NCBI GenBank assembly: GCA_018823705.1
Contig: JAHJHP010000051.1
Location: forward strand, 1 to 39,703
Length of the DNA stretch: 39,703 nt
Direction: 5' to 3'
Source of the DNA: Candidatus Omnitrophota bacterium
GTDB lineage: Bacteria; Omnitrophota; Gorgyraeia; 2-01-FULL-45-10
In this document: positions 14,753 to 23,966 of the stretch, piece by piece
Layout of the letters: each line of letters begins with the position of its first letter
Position numbering within the stretch: position 1 is the stretch's first letter
Notes under the pieces: generated by a model
Database searches by the model: none
What the model was told of the DNA's origin: nothing
What the model saw: the letters and a program-made list of their open reading frames with translations, nothing else
Program-made: the position numbers and the translations under genes

Positions 14753-15975
14753 GCCAGCTGCCCGTAACGGCGGGTGTATACATAATGAAAGACTCTGCAG
14801 GTAACGTTCTCTATGTGGGAAAAGCGATCAATTTGAGGAAGAGGGTCTCGAGTTACTTCTATCCGCGCCGCGCGCTTTCCGAACGGCTAAAGATCATGAC
14901 GGGTAAGGTGATGGATATCGCTTACGTCGGGACTTCTACGGAGGCAGAGGCGCTCATATATGAAAACAGCCTCATAAAACGGCTTGCGCCAAGATATAAT
15001 GTCGCACTGAAGGACGATAAGAGCTACCCGGTCCTGAAGCTTACCATTAACGAGAAATTTCCCCGTCTGTTCATAACGCGCGTCAGGGCGAAAGATGGGG
15101 CGCTATATTACGGCCCTTACACAAACGCGAAACTGCTTAAGGAAGCTCTCGCAGCTCTGCGTCGTATTTTTCCGCTTCGTACGTGTGTAAAGCTGCCCAA
15201 TCGCGTATGCATCAATTATCATATTAAACAGTGCCCTGGTCCATGCGCAGGGAAAGTGGACCGAAAAAGCTACATGGATATGGTATTGGAGCTGAAATTA
15301 TTTATTGAAGGAAACCGGCCTGACCTTATAAAACATCTGACGGCTAAGATGCTTGAAGCCTCAAAGGCGGAGAAATACGAGGAGGCCACTCTGGTAAAGG
15401 CAAAGATAGAGGCCTTGAGTTCCATGAAAGAAAGGACGATAAGTTACACGCCGTGCGATGAAGTCGAGGAACTTAAAGCGATGCTTGGCATAAGAGGCCC
15501 GGTCGAAGTTATTGAGGCATTTGACGTATCGAATATAATGGGCGAGGCGGCCGTCGGATCGATGGTATATTTTTATAAAGGCCGGCCCAGAAAGAACGAA
15601 TATAGAAAATTTAAGATAAATAGCGTCGCCGGCGTAGACGACTATTCGATGATGCGTGAAATAGTGGCCCGTCGCTATACGCGGCTGCTGAAGGAGGGGA
15701 AGGCCTTGCCGGACCTGATTCTGATCGATGGCGGCAAAGGCCATTTGAGCGCCGCGCAGGGAGAGCTGGATAAGCTTGGCCTATCAAAAATACCGGTGGT
15801 AGGGATCGCGAAAGAATTTGAGCGTATTTACTGTAAAGACAAAAGCGAACCTGTGATATTACCTGAGGATTCCAAGTCGCTTCACTTATTGAAAAGAATG
15901 CGGGATGAGGCTCATCGTTTCGCCATTAATTTTCATAGAAGCCTTCGCTCAAAAAGGCTTCGACGAGATCAATGA
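14731..15975 (+). CDS. uvrC: Short UvrC-type excinuclease subunit
   Basis: 414 residues from ATG 14731; the open frame extends upstream to 14647, but conserved sequence begins at 14731. UvrC makes both incisions in nucleotide-excision repair. Present are the GIY-YIG domain (PVTAGVYIMKD...LYVGKAINLRKR, residues 9-90), a Cys cluster (CINYHIKQCPGPCAGK), a UVR motif (AEKYEEATLVKAKIEAL) and the RNase H-like nuclease with Asp265 (FDVSNIMGE), Asp303/304 (GVDDYSMM), Asp333 (LIDGGKGHL) and His395 (DEAHRFA). Missing are about 100 residues between UVR and the nuclease and the whole C-terminal HhH domain; normal UvrC is near 600 residues. There is no room for them before prfB, so this is not a simple frameshift. 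Confidence 0.9.
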   Translation: MDIKEKISQLPVTAGVYIMKDSAGNVLYVGKAINLRKRVSSYFYPRRALSERLKIMTGKVMDIAYVGTSTEAEALIYENSLIKRLAPRYNVALKDDKSYPVLKLTINEKFPRLFITRVRAKDGALYYGPYTNAKLLKEALAALRRIFPLRTCVKLPNRVCINYHIKQCPGPCAGKVDRKSYMDMVLELKLFIEGNRPDLIKHLTAKMLEASKAEKYEEATLVKAKIEALSSMKERTISYTPCDEVEELKAMLGIRGPVEVIEAFDVSNIMGEAAVGSMVYFYKGRPRKNEYRKFKINSVAGVDDYSMMREIVARRYTRLLKEGKALPDLILIDGGKGHLSAAQGELDKLGLSKIPVVGIAKEFERIYCKDKSEPVILPEDSKSLHLLKRMRDEAHRFAINFHRSLRSKRLRRDQ

Positions 15976-16007
15976 GATGACCGCAAGAGCCGGCCGACGC
16001 GAAGGCG

Positions 16008-16037
16008 TTGACTTAAGACGGATCGGACTGTTATAAT
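16008..16037 (+). promoter_or_regulatory. prfB promoter
   Basis: TTGACT (16008-16013), an 18-base spacer and consensus TATAAT (16032-16037), lying in the gap after uvrC and about 30 bases before the prfB ATG. AAAGGAG (16049-16055) follows as ribosome binding site. Confidence 0.7.
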
Positions 16038-16067
16038 CATACAGCGAAAAAGGAGAAGATCATACAG

Positions 16068-17172
16068 ATGATAGAAGAGATGAAGGAAGATATAAGGGCC
16101 GTTGAAGAGAAGTTGGGCAGCCTAAGAGGTTATCTTTGACGTCGATCATAAGGATGAGCGCATAAAAGAGCTTGAGCGCGAGATAACCGGATGCGATTTC
16201 TGGAAAGATGACGCCCGCGCTAAAGAAGTCATTAGTAATCTAAAAGACCTTAAGTCCATAGCCGATCCCTTCCTTAAGATAGCGGGCGAATTCAAAGACA
16301 TTAAGGATATAATAGGCATCGCCGGGCCGGACGATAATGAGTCGCTTAAACATTTTAAGGATGAACTTGCGAAGCTTGCCTATAGGCTTGACCGTCTGGA
16401 ATTCAGCAGCTGGCTGTCGGAAAGAACGGACAGAAATAACGCGATACTTACGATAAACGCCGGCGCGGGAGGGACGGAGTCCTGCGATTGGGCGGCGATG
16501 CTCCTCAGGATGTATTTCAAATGGGCTGAAGGTAAACATTTTGCGATAGATACGATAGACCAGATGTCGGGCGAAGAAGCCGGGATCAAGAATGTCACGG
16601 TGCTTTTTAAGGGGGACTATGCTTACGGTTTTTTAAAATCAGAATCAGGCGTTCATCGCCTGGTCAGGATATCTCCGTTCGATTCTAACAAGCGCCGCCA
16701 TACATCATTCGCGTCGGTTGACGTCATTCCTGAGATATCGGACGATATTCAGATAGATATAAAGGAGTCAGACCTCAAGATAGATACGTACAGGGCCGGC
16801 GGTAAAGGCGGGCAGCATGTCAACAAGACAGATTCCGCGGTTCGGATCACGCATCTGCCCAGCGGGATAATCGTACAATGCCAGAACGAAAGGTCGCAAT
16901 TTAAAAATAAGCAAGTCTCCCTGAAGATATTGAAGGCTAAATTGTACGAAAGGGAGCGGCAGAAGAAAGCAAAGAAGATCGAAAGCGCTTATGAGGCAAA
17001 GAAGGAGATAGCGTGGGGAAGCCAGATACGGTCTTACGTACTGCATCCTTATTCCATGGTCAAAGACCACAGGACCGATTACGAAACGGGTAATTCGCAA
17101 GCTGTCCTGGACGGCAAGATAGATAATTTCATAGAGGCGTACCTTAAGATGACTAAAAACGAGAGAACGTAA
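16068..17172 (+). CDS. prfB: Peptide chain release factor 2, with programmed +1 frameshift
   Basis: RF2 ends translation at UGA and UAA. The gene is in two frames: 23 codons from ATG 16068 run to TAT-CTT-TGA (UGA at 16137-16139), after which the +1 frame continues to 17172, about 367 residues in total. The slip site CTT-TGA-C and an upstream SD-like AGAGGT (16125-16130), three bases before CTT, match the classic RF2 autoregulatory arrangement: low RF2 makes ribosomes shift frame. The +1 product has the SPF tripeptide ([10 protein letters not shown]) that reads UGA and the catalytic GGQ ([11 protein letters not shown]). Behind AGGAG at 16051. secA follows after 2 bases. Confidence 0.96.
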
Positions 17173-17174
17173 AT

Positions 17175-19925
17175 ATGCTGAGGTTTATTTTAAAGAAGAT
17201 AATAGGTACGCAGAACGAGAGAGTGCTCAAATATGTCAGGCCGATAGTTGGCAGAATAAATTCGCTGGAATCCGGGATCTCGGCACTATCTGACGCCGAT
17301 CTTCGTAACAAGACGGCTGAATTCAAGGAAAAGATCGCTGCGAAATATAAAGACTGCCGGGAAGAACTCGAAGGAATAGATGCTTCTTATAAAGCCGCGA
17401 CTTCGCCGGGAGAGAAGGAGAAGTTCAGGCGCAAATACAGGGAAGTTAAGAATGGTATTTTTGAAGAGATATTGCCCGAAGCTTTTGCTGTAGTGCGCGA
17501 GGCGTCCAAGAGGACTGTCAAGATGCGTCATTTTGATGTGCAGCTGATGGGAGGACTTGTCCTGCACCAGGGCAAGATAGCTGAAATGACAACAGGAGAA
17601 GGGAAGACGCTCGTGGCGACGCTACCCGTTTACCTGAATGCTCTTACGGGCGAAGGAGTGCATGTTGTCACCGTAAATGATTATCTGGCTAAGCGCGATC
17701 GTAACTGGATGGGCCCTATATATGAATTTCTGGGGCTTACCGTGGGTGCCATACAGCATGATATGGACCAGCGTGTGCGAAAAGAGGCCTACGCTTGCGA
17801 TGTGACGTACGGAACGAATAACGAGTTTGGCTTCGATTACCTACGGGACAACATGGTAGTCGGTAAAGATGATATGGTCCAACGTCCCTTGAACTATGCG
17901 ATAGTGGATGAAGTTGACTCGATACTTATAGATGAATCCAGAACCCCCCTTATCATATCCGGGCCTGCCGAAGAATCTACCGATAAGTACTATATAATAA
18001 ACAAGATAGTGCCGAAGTTAAAAGGCAAGGTGATAACTGACAAGGAAGAGATCGAGGCAAAATATAAAGGGCTCGATATAGAAAAAGGTATAGATTACGT
18101 GGTAAATGAGAAGAACCACACGGTCAACCTTACCGAAGAGGGAGTGGTGCGTTGTCAGGACCTCGTAGGTGTCAAAAATCTATACGAGGATATCCAGTCT
18201 GAATGGGAGCATCACATAAGGCAGGCCATAAGGGCGCATGCGCTTTATCAGAAAGATGTCGATTATGTCGTAAAGGATGACGAGGTCATGATCGTTGACG
18301 AGTTCACGGGCCGCCTGATGCCGGGACGAAGATGGTCGGACGGCCTGCATCAGGCAGTCGAAGCGAAGGAAGGCGTTAAGATAGAACGGGAAAACCAGAC
18401 TTTAGCGACTATCACCTTCCAGAATTATTTCAGGATGTACAAGAAGCTTGCCGGCATGACCGGCACTGCGGAAACCGAGGCTCTCGAATTCGGCAGGATA
18501 TACGGGCTGGATGTAGTTGTGATGCCGACCAATAAACCGATGAAGAGGACCAATCATGCCGATGTCATATATAAGACTGAACGGGAAAAATTTAACGCGG
18601 TTTGCAACGAGATAGCCCAGCTTCACCAGGCCGGCAGGCCGGTCCTGGTCGGGACCATATCGATAGAAAAATCGGAACACCTGAGCAGTCTCCTGAAACG
18701 TATGAGTGTGCCTCACCATGTATTGAACGCGAAGTATCATGAGATGGAGGCCGAGATAATAGCGAAGGCCGGACAGAAGTACGGCGTAACGATCGCGACC
18801 AATATGGCAGGCCGCGGTACCGATATTGTGCTGGGCGAGACGGTTGCTGAACTGGGCGGCCTTCATGTGCTGGGTACGGAGCGTCATGAGGCGCGGCGCA
18901 TTGACAATCAGCTGCGAGGACGTTCCGGCAGGCAGGGCGACCCGGGGTCGAGCCGCTTTTTTCTGTCGCTGGAAGACGATCTCATGAGGATATTCGGTTC
19001 CGAGAAGATAAAGATGGTTATGGAAAGGATGGGGATGGAAGAAGGCCAGGATATCCAGCATCCCTTCATAACCAGAGCTATCGAAACTGCCCAGAAGAGG
19101 GTCGAATCGCATAACTTTGAAATACGAAAACATCTTCTCGAATACGACAACGTGATGAATAAGCAGAGAGAGGTCATTTACGATGAGCGGCATAAAGTGC
19201 TTTTTGGAGAGAACCTCAAAGAGTACATACACGAGATAATGGAGGAAGTCCTGGATGAGGCCTTAGACAGGTATATAAACGAGAAAGCGAGCGCCGATAA
19301 TTGGGATTTTGAGGGATTTAGGCAGTATCTGGATTCAAGGTTTGCCATAAAGGCCAAGGATTTGAAACTGGAAGATATGAAAAGGGATGAGATTCGCGAT
19401 ATTTTGACGGAAAGGCTGAAGACCGTTTACGATGATAAAGAGAAAGAGCTTGGCCCCGAAATGGCCAGGCATCTCGAAAAGATGATATTGCTCCAGGTGG
19501 TAGATTCAAAGTGGAAAGACCATCTGTACGCCATGGACTCCCTGAGAGAAGGTATAGGCTTAAGGGCTTACGGCCAGCGTGACCCTCTGATAGAATATCA
19601 GCACGAAGGCTACAACATGTTTATGGATATGATAGGCCGTATAAAGGAAGAGGCGATCGAATATCTGTTTAAGATAAAAGCCGTAAAGGAAACTAAAAAA
19701 GAGCCCTCGGTATTTGATTTTTCCAAGCAACAGCTTATGCATGAAGAGAAGACGCAGTTTGAAGGTGTATCGGCCGAAGGCAGAAGTAAAGAAGCCGCAA
19801 ATTATGCCGGACAACTGCCTGAGCAGCATACGGCCCCCTTTAAGAGGCAGGGCGATAAAGTCGGCAGGAACGATCCCTGTCCGTGCGGAAGCGGAAAGAA
19901 ATACAAGAAGTGCTGCGGAAAATAA
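17175..19925 (+). CDS. secA: Preprotein translocase ATPase SecA
   Basis: 916 residues. SecA drives unfolded secretory proteins through SecYEG with ATP. Domains in order are the first nucleotide-binding fold ([13 protein letters not shown] Walker [21 protein letters not shown]), the preprotein cross-linking domain, the second fold ([25 protein letters not shown]), the helical scaffold/wing ([18 protein letters not shown]) and a C-terminal zinc SEC-C tail ([20 protein letters not shown]) that binds SecB or ribosomes. The start lies two bases past the prfB stop. The last 12 bases, including the stop, are repeated at 19970-19981 beyond a small repeat. Confidence 0.97.
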   Translation: MLRFILKKIIGTQNERVLKYVRPIVGRINSLESGISALSDADLRNKTAEFKEKIAAKYKDCREELEGIDASYKAATSPGEKEKFRRKYREVKNGIFEEILPEAFAVVREASKRTVKMRHFDVQLMGGLVLHQGKIAEMTTGEGKTLVATLPVYLNALTGEGVHVVTVNDYLAKRDRNWMGPIYEFLGLTVGAIQHDMDQRVRKEAYACDVTYGTNNEFGFDYLRDNMVVGKDDMVQRPLNYAIVDEVDSILIDESRTPLIISGPAEESTDKYYIINKIVPKLKGKVITDKEEIEAKYKGLDIEKGIDYVVNEKNHTVNLTEEGVVRCQDLVGVKNLYEDIQSEWEHHIRQAIRAHALYQKDVDYVVKDDEVMIVDEFTGRLMPGRRWSDGLHQAVEAKEGVKIERENQTLATITFQNYFRMYKKLAGMTGTAETEALEFGRIYGLDVVVMPTNKPMKRTNHADVIYKTEREKFNAVCNEIAQLHQAGRPVLVGTISIEKSEHLSSLLKRMSVPHHVLNAKYHEMEAEIIAKAGQKYGVTIATNMAGRGTDIVLGETVAELGGLHVLGTERHEARRIDNQLRGRSGRQGDPGSSRFFLSLEDDLMRIFGSEKIKMVMERMGMEEGQDIQHPFITRAIETAQKRVESHNFEIRKHLLEYDNVMNKQREVIYDERHKVLFGENLKEYIHEIMEEVLDEALDRYINEKASADNWDFEGFRQYLDSRFAIKAKDLKLEDMKRDEIRDILTERLKTVYDDKEKELGPEMARHLEKMILLQVVDSKWKDHLYAMDSLREGIGLRAYGQRDPLIEYQHEGYNMFMDMIGRIKEEAIEYLFKIKAVKETKKEPSVFDFSKQQLMHEEKTQFEGVSAEGRSKEAANYAGQLPEQHTAPFKRQGDKVGRNDPCPCGSGKKYKKCCGK

Positions 19926-19981
19926 TACCCGACCAGGTAAGCTACGTATTGAGGAGCAAAGCGACGAAGTGCGGAAAATAA
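19914..19981. repeat. Duplicated secA terminus flanking a REP-like fragment
   Basis: tgcggaaaataa occurs at 19914-19925 (the secA end and stop) and again at 19970-19981 just before lnt. Between them lies attgaggagcaaagcgacga, which resembles the arm of the palindromic element at 30684-30748 (cgaagcgaagcaatct type). The structure looks like a small element with a flanking duplication of gene-end sequence. Confidence 0.6.
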
Positions 19982-19983
19982 CA

Positions 19984-21528
19984 ATGATCCCCTTCCTTGT
20001 AATGCTCTCTTCAGTCCTCCTTATAATATCATTCCCGGATTTTAATTTATGGTTATTTGCCTGGGTCGGGCTCGTCCCGCTATTCTTTGCCATCGATGGC
20101 CAAAAACCCTTAAAAGCATTCATGACGGCCTATTTTATAGGAGCGTTATTTTTTCTCGGAACCGTTTATTGGCTAATACATGTTACTCTTCCCGGTATGG
20201 CAGCGGCTGCTCTATATCTGGCCGTATATTTCGGCATATTTGGCCTGACCATCTCCTTCGCCATTAATCGTCCGTCATACCTTTCGCTCTTTACGGTACC
20301 TTCTGTGTGGGTGGCGCTTGAATACGCCAGATCAAATATCTTTAGCGGTTTCGGATGGAATCTCCTGGCTCACTCTCAAAGCAGCAATCTTATTATGATC
20401 CAGATCGCGGATATAACAGGGTCCTACGGTGTAAGCTACCTGATAGTTTTGGTCAATACCGCTGTGTTCTTTGCTATCAAAAGCGCGCGGAAGAGAAAGT
20501 ACTCTACGTTTTATCCGGCGATCGCCATTGTAATCGTATTCTTTGCCGCAGGTTACGGCATCTTAAGGCTGAACAACATATTTACGGGCATGCCTCTTAA
20601 GGTGGCTGTAGTACAGGGCAATATAGCGCAGCACGAAAAATGGGATTCTCGGTTCCAAAGGATGATAATTGATAAGTACGAAACGCTGACGGCGGCTTCG
20701 GCAAAAGAGTCTCCGGATCTTATCATATGGCCTGAAACATCGGTCCCCGGTTTTTTCTCAGAGGGAGGGGATCTTCAGCGGAGAATTTCGGTCCTTGCCA
20801 GAAAAGCGAACGCGGCTCTCCTGGTGGGTGAACCCCGGCAGGACACGGGAGATGAAGACCTGTATTATAACAGCGCCACTCTTTTCGATAGAAGCGGAAA
20901 AGAGGTGGCCGTTTACGATAAGATCCATCTTGTTCCGTTCGGTGAATTTATACCGGCCAGGAATCTGTTTTCATTTGTTGAGAAATTTACGAAATCCACA
21001 ATCGGGGATTTTTCGGCCGGCAAAGAATACACGGTATTTAATTTTATCGTAGAAAGAAACCAAAAAGGCGAAACCTATAGCCAGAGGCTCATTAAGAAGG
21101 TCAGATTTTCGGTGCTGATATGTTTCGAAGATATATTTCCGGAGATAGCCAGGCAGTTTGTTAAGAAAGGCGCGAATTTTCTGGTCAACATCACGAATGA
21201 CGCCTGGTTTGGAAATACATGCGCTCCGTATCAGCACGTCCAGAACTCCGTATACAGGGCGGTAGAGAACAGGGTTAATGTTATCAGGTCCGCCAATACG
21301 GGGTTGTCTTGTTTTATTGATCAGAAGGGCAGGGTGTTCGGGACTGTGACATCTGGAGGAAAGAGCATATTTGTCGATGGTTACAGGACTGAGGATATTA
21401 TGCTCACCAATACACGGACCTTTTACACCGTATATGGAGACTTCTTTGCGTATTTGTGCATATTGATCGCCGCCCTGTACGTTCTGGCCATAGCGGGGAT
21501 TCAAGCTAAATCGGCGCGAAGGCCATAA
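19984..21528 (+). CDS. lnt: Apolipoprotein N-acyltransferase
   Basis: 514 residues from ATG 19984 (an open frame runs further upstream through the secA end but is not conserved). Lnt adds the third acyl chain to lipoproteins at the inner membrane. An N-terminal block of hydrophobic helices is followed by a nitrilase-type domain with the catalytic triad Glu251 (IIWPETSVPG), Lys313 (YDKIHLVPFGEF) and Cys380 (VLICFEDIFPE). A final membrane helix closes the protein. Its product would mature the LptE lipoprotein encoded here and feed the LolC/E-LolD exporter at 37502-39401. The ribosome binding site is weak. Confidence 0.95.
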   Translation: MIPFLVMLSSVLLIISFPDFNLWLFAWVGLVPLFFAIDGQKPLKAFMTAYFIGALFFLGTVYWLIHVTLPGMAAAALYLAVYFGIFGLTISFAINRPSYLSLFTVPSVWVALEYARSNIFSGFGWNLLAHSQSSNLIMIQIADITGSYGVSYLIVLVNTAVFFAIKSARKRKYSTFYPAIAIVIVFFAAGYGILRLNNIFTGMPLKVAVVQGNIAQHEKWDSRFQRMIIDKYETLTAASAKESPDLIIWPETSVPGFFSEGGDLQRRISVLARKANAALLVGEPRQDTGDEDLYYNSATLFDRSGKEVAVYDKIHLVPFGEFIPARNLFSFVEKFTKSTIGDFSAGKEYTVFNFIVERNQKGETYSQRLIKKVRFSVLICFEDIFPEIARQFVKKGANFLVNITNDAWFGNTCAPYQHVQNSVYRAVENRVNVIRSANTGLSCFIDQKGRVFGTVTSGGKSIFVDGYRTEDIMLTNTRTFYTVYGDFFAYLCILIAALYVLAIAGIQAKSARRP

Positions 21529-21545
21529 AAAAAGGATTTTGTAGT

Positions 21546-22991
21546 ATGAATATTTCCAGGAATAGTAAGAAGCTCTGGGTGGGATTTCTTATAATTTCCG
21601 TTGTATTTATTTTGCTGCGGCTAAAAACGCTGAATCATCTTCTGATGTGGGACGAGGCATGGAACATCCTCTCCTTAAGGGCGTTTCTGAGTAGCGCCAA
21701 GGCGGACCCTTTTTATTGGGGATATTTTTTCCATCCGCCCATTTATATGACTTTCGCAAAATTTCTTGCTCCGTTCCAGGCCGGGATTGATGTGAGGCTG
21801 GAGGTTCTTTCTTTAGTATTTTCGTACGGTGCGCTCGTATCCGCTTATTTACTGAGTGCCAGGATCGGAGGCTGGAGGTATGCGTTCTTAAGCGGGCTCT
21901 TATTAAGCCTTATGCCGGCTTCCATAGGATATGATACATGGATCAAGAGGGATGGCCTGGCATCGGCATTATGTTATTTTGCTATTTTATTGTTGATCAA
22001 AAGAAGGTTCTTCTGGTGCGCCATAACACTCTCTTTCGCATTATTAAGCAAGGAGAGCGCGGTTTTCTTTATTCTGGCCGTATGGCCGATCTTATATATG
22101 TTAAAAGAGAAAGATGTATTAAAAAAGATTTTGGCGATGGGCGCTACGATATTTGTCATTACATCGTGGTGGTATATATATTTTAGTTCGCTCACCAATA
22201 CGGTGGTTAAGATTTATTTCAGGCCATCGGATTATTACGCGTTATGGGGTAACACCCCCAGTTATTACCTCAAAAAATTGCTGCCGGATATGGGAATGGC
22301 GGCGCTCTTCCTTTTTATTGTCGGAATAGGCTATTTTTCATATTTGATATTACGCAAGAAACAATTAAAATGGAGCATACCGCTTATCATCGTATTGGCT
22401 GTATATATTCCAAGCTCTTTGTTTATTACAGCCAAAGCGCCATGGCTATGTTTGTCCGCCAGGCCGGCTCTTGCTATGATAGCCGCCGGCGGCGTGCTCT
22501 TACTGGTGAAGCTCGCGAAAAAATCAAAGCTGTTTTTAGCGGCTCTGCTTATAGTGTCTTTATTCGCGGTCCATACGGGAATATCCTTTTCATATCCCCG
22601 GTACCATATGGCAACATATCCGAATGGATGGCCCGGAGCTGTCTCATCAAAAGCGCTTGCTTTATACCTCAATAAGCATATGAAGGATAGCGATAGATTG
22701 ATGATTACGGAATTTGCGTATTGGGGCATGCCTGTTTGCGCTGTATTCTACTATTACTGGAAGGGATGCCCCGTGCTGGTAATAAGGGGGGAGCAAAAGC
22801 CCGATAATGTAATAAAGGAGATAACTATGAATAAGATAGCGTGGTTTGTAATAGTCGACTCACTTCATCCGACTCTCAATTTTCATCCGTTAGTGGAAGA
22901 TATGGAGAAGACCATACTAGGAAAGCCCGATACGGCCGGATGGGCATATGTATGGGACACCAGGGCCTTGTGGTCTGGTGACGTTGATTAA
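21546..22991 (+). CDS. GT39/ArnT-like membrane glycosyltransferase
   Basis: 481 residues with about ten hydrophobic helices. After the first helix comes LLMWDEAWN, the acidic DE pair in the first extracytoplasmic loop that is catalytic in the protein O-mannosyltransferase/ArnT superfamily, followed by FFHPPIYM. These enzymes transfer sugars from a polyprenyl-phosphate carrier to proteins or lipids on the outer face of the inner membrane. AAGGA precedes the ATG by about ten bases. The acceptor cannot be told from the sequence. It may be the first gene of the transcript with the four genes that follow, though a palindrome lies in the 51-base gap. Confidence 0.8.
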   Translation: MNISRNSKKLWVGFLIISVVFILLRLKTLNHLLMWDEAWNILSLRAFLSSAKADPFYWGYFFHPPIYMTFAKFLAPFQAGIDVRLEVLSLVFSYGALVSAYLLSARIGGWRYAFLSGLLLSLMPASIGYDTWIKRDGLASALCYFAILLLIKRRFFWCAITLSFALLSKESAVFFILAVWPILYMLKEKDVLKKILAMGATIFVITSWWYIYFSSLTNTVVKIYFRPSDYYALWGNTPSYYLKKLLPDMGMAALFLFIVGIGYFSYLILRKKQLKWSIPLIIVLAVYIPSSLFITAKAPWLCLSARPALAMIAAGGVLLLVKLAKKSKLFLAALLIVSLFAVHTGISFSYPRYHMATYPNGWPGAVSSKALALYLNKHMKDSDRLMITEFAYWGMPVCAVFYYYWKGCPVLVIRGEQKPDNVIKEITMNKIAWFVIVDSLHPTLNFHPLVEDMEKTILGKPDTAGWAYVWDTRALWSGDVD

Positions 22992-22993
22992 TC

Positions 22994-23009
22994 AGTAGCC
23001 CGGGCTACT
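22994..23009. other. 16-base perfect palindrome between the GT39 and HgdB-like genes
   Basis: AGTAGCCCGGGCTACT is its own reverse complement. It could be a small hairpin, a weak terminator without a T-tract or a protein site. It lies 3 bases after the upstream stop. Confidence 0.5.
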
Positions 23010-23042
23010 TCTGTGGAAAACTCATAATAAGAGGACTATGTA

Positions 23043-23966
23043 GTGAAAATATCATTTCCGCGATATGGCAAATATACTGACCTGCTTACCGAGCTGATCA
23101 TAAAACTGGGTGGGGATGTCATTGCCCCTCCATCAATAACCAAGCATACCGTAGAATTGGGCACTAAATATGCGCCCGGAGACATCTGCTATCCGTTTAA
23201 AATTACGCTTGGCACCATGATCGAATCCGTGGAAAAGGGCGCCGAAATAATCATAATGGCCAATTCTGACGGATGGTGTATTTTGCGGTGCTATAACGTG
23301 GTTCAGGAAGAGATAATGAAGAGTATGGGGTACAAGTTTTCAATGCGCGCCATCAATATCCGCAAACCTATAAAGTTTTTTCTTGATGTCAGACGGATAT
23401 CACCCAGTATCTCCCCATTGGCACTTATCAAAGGGATGAGGTGGTTTTTCAGGAAGGCAAGGGATATGGATGAGGCAGAGAAAGAGGTAAATAAAAACTC
23501 TGATATCAAGATAGGGATCATAGGCGAGGTATTTGTATGCAACGAGAATACAGTCAATATGGATATAGTTAAAAAATTGCAGCGAATGGGGATCTTTGTC
23601 GACAGATGGCTCTGCCTATCGAATAATGTGGCGATGCTGTTCAAGGATATGTTCGGGATCAGCAATATGAACAAATACAGCGCGATCGCCAGTAAATATT
23701 TTCCCGTGAGAATAGGCGGCCACGCCAATGAGAACCTGGTGAGATTGATCAGATACGCAAAGGAGGATTACGACGGCGTTATAATGCTCAGGCCTTTTAC
23801 GTGCACCCCTGAAACGGTCATCGAGCCTATCGTGGAACGTATAAGCCGGGACTATAACATACCTGTATTGAATCTAAGTATCGACGAGTCGACGCTCGAG
23901 ACGCATTTTCAGACGAGGATAGAATCATTTGTAGATATGCTGAAGATGGGAAGTTCCGCGCGATGA
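23043..23966 (+). CDS. HgdB-like 2-hydroxyacyl-CoA dehydratase/DUF2229-type iron-sulfur protein
   Basis: 307 residues from GTG 23043, behind GAGG. The protein resembles the DUF2229/HgdB part of large CoA-dehydratase activase proteins: DICYPFKITLG with Cys49, GWCILRCYN with Cys79 and Cys83, IGEVFVCNENT with Cys166, LRPFTCTPETVIEPI with Cys254, and DESTLETHFQTRIESFVDML at the end. Such proteins hold a [4Fe-4S] or double-cubane cluster and receive electrons from an ATP-driven activase. The gene's stop overlaps the activase start by four bases, so the two are almost certainly partners. It is much smaller than the ~1400-residue fused versions and there is no second dehydratase subunit here, so ordinary 2-hydroxyglutaryl-CoA dehydration is unlikely. 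Substrate unknown. Confidence 0.82.
   Translation: MKISFPRYGKYTDLLTELIIKLGGDVIAPPSITKHTVELGTKYAPGDICYPFKITLGTMIESVEKGAEIIIMANSDGWCILRCYNVVQEEIMKSMGYKFSMRAINIRKPIKFFLDVRRISPSISPLALIKGMRWFFRKARDMDEAEKEVNKNSDIKIGIIGEVFVCNENTVNMDIVKKLQRMGIFVDRWLCLSNNVAMLFKDMFGISNMNKYSAIASKYFPVRIGGHANENLVRLIRYAKEDYDGVIMLRPFTCTPETVIEPIVERISRDYNIPVLNLSIDESTLETHFQTRIESFVDMLKMGSSAR

Noticed and set aside
16068-16139. prfB as a pseudogene or sequencing error because of the early TGA
   Set aside because: The CTT-TGA-C slip site with the upstream AGAGGT is the known RF2 frameshift, and the remainder of the protein is intact.
18402-19232. 276-residue minus-strand open frame inside secA
   Set aside because: The secA frame is fully conserved here; the antisense frame has no recognisable domain or ribosome site.
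19714-19983. Longer N-terminus for lnt through the end of secA
   Set aside because: It would overlap 212 bases of secA in another frame and adds a basic, non-membrane segment unlike Lnt.
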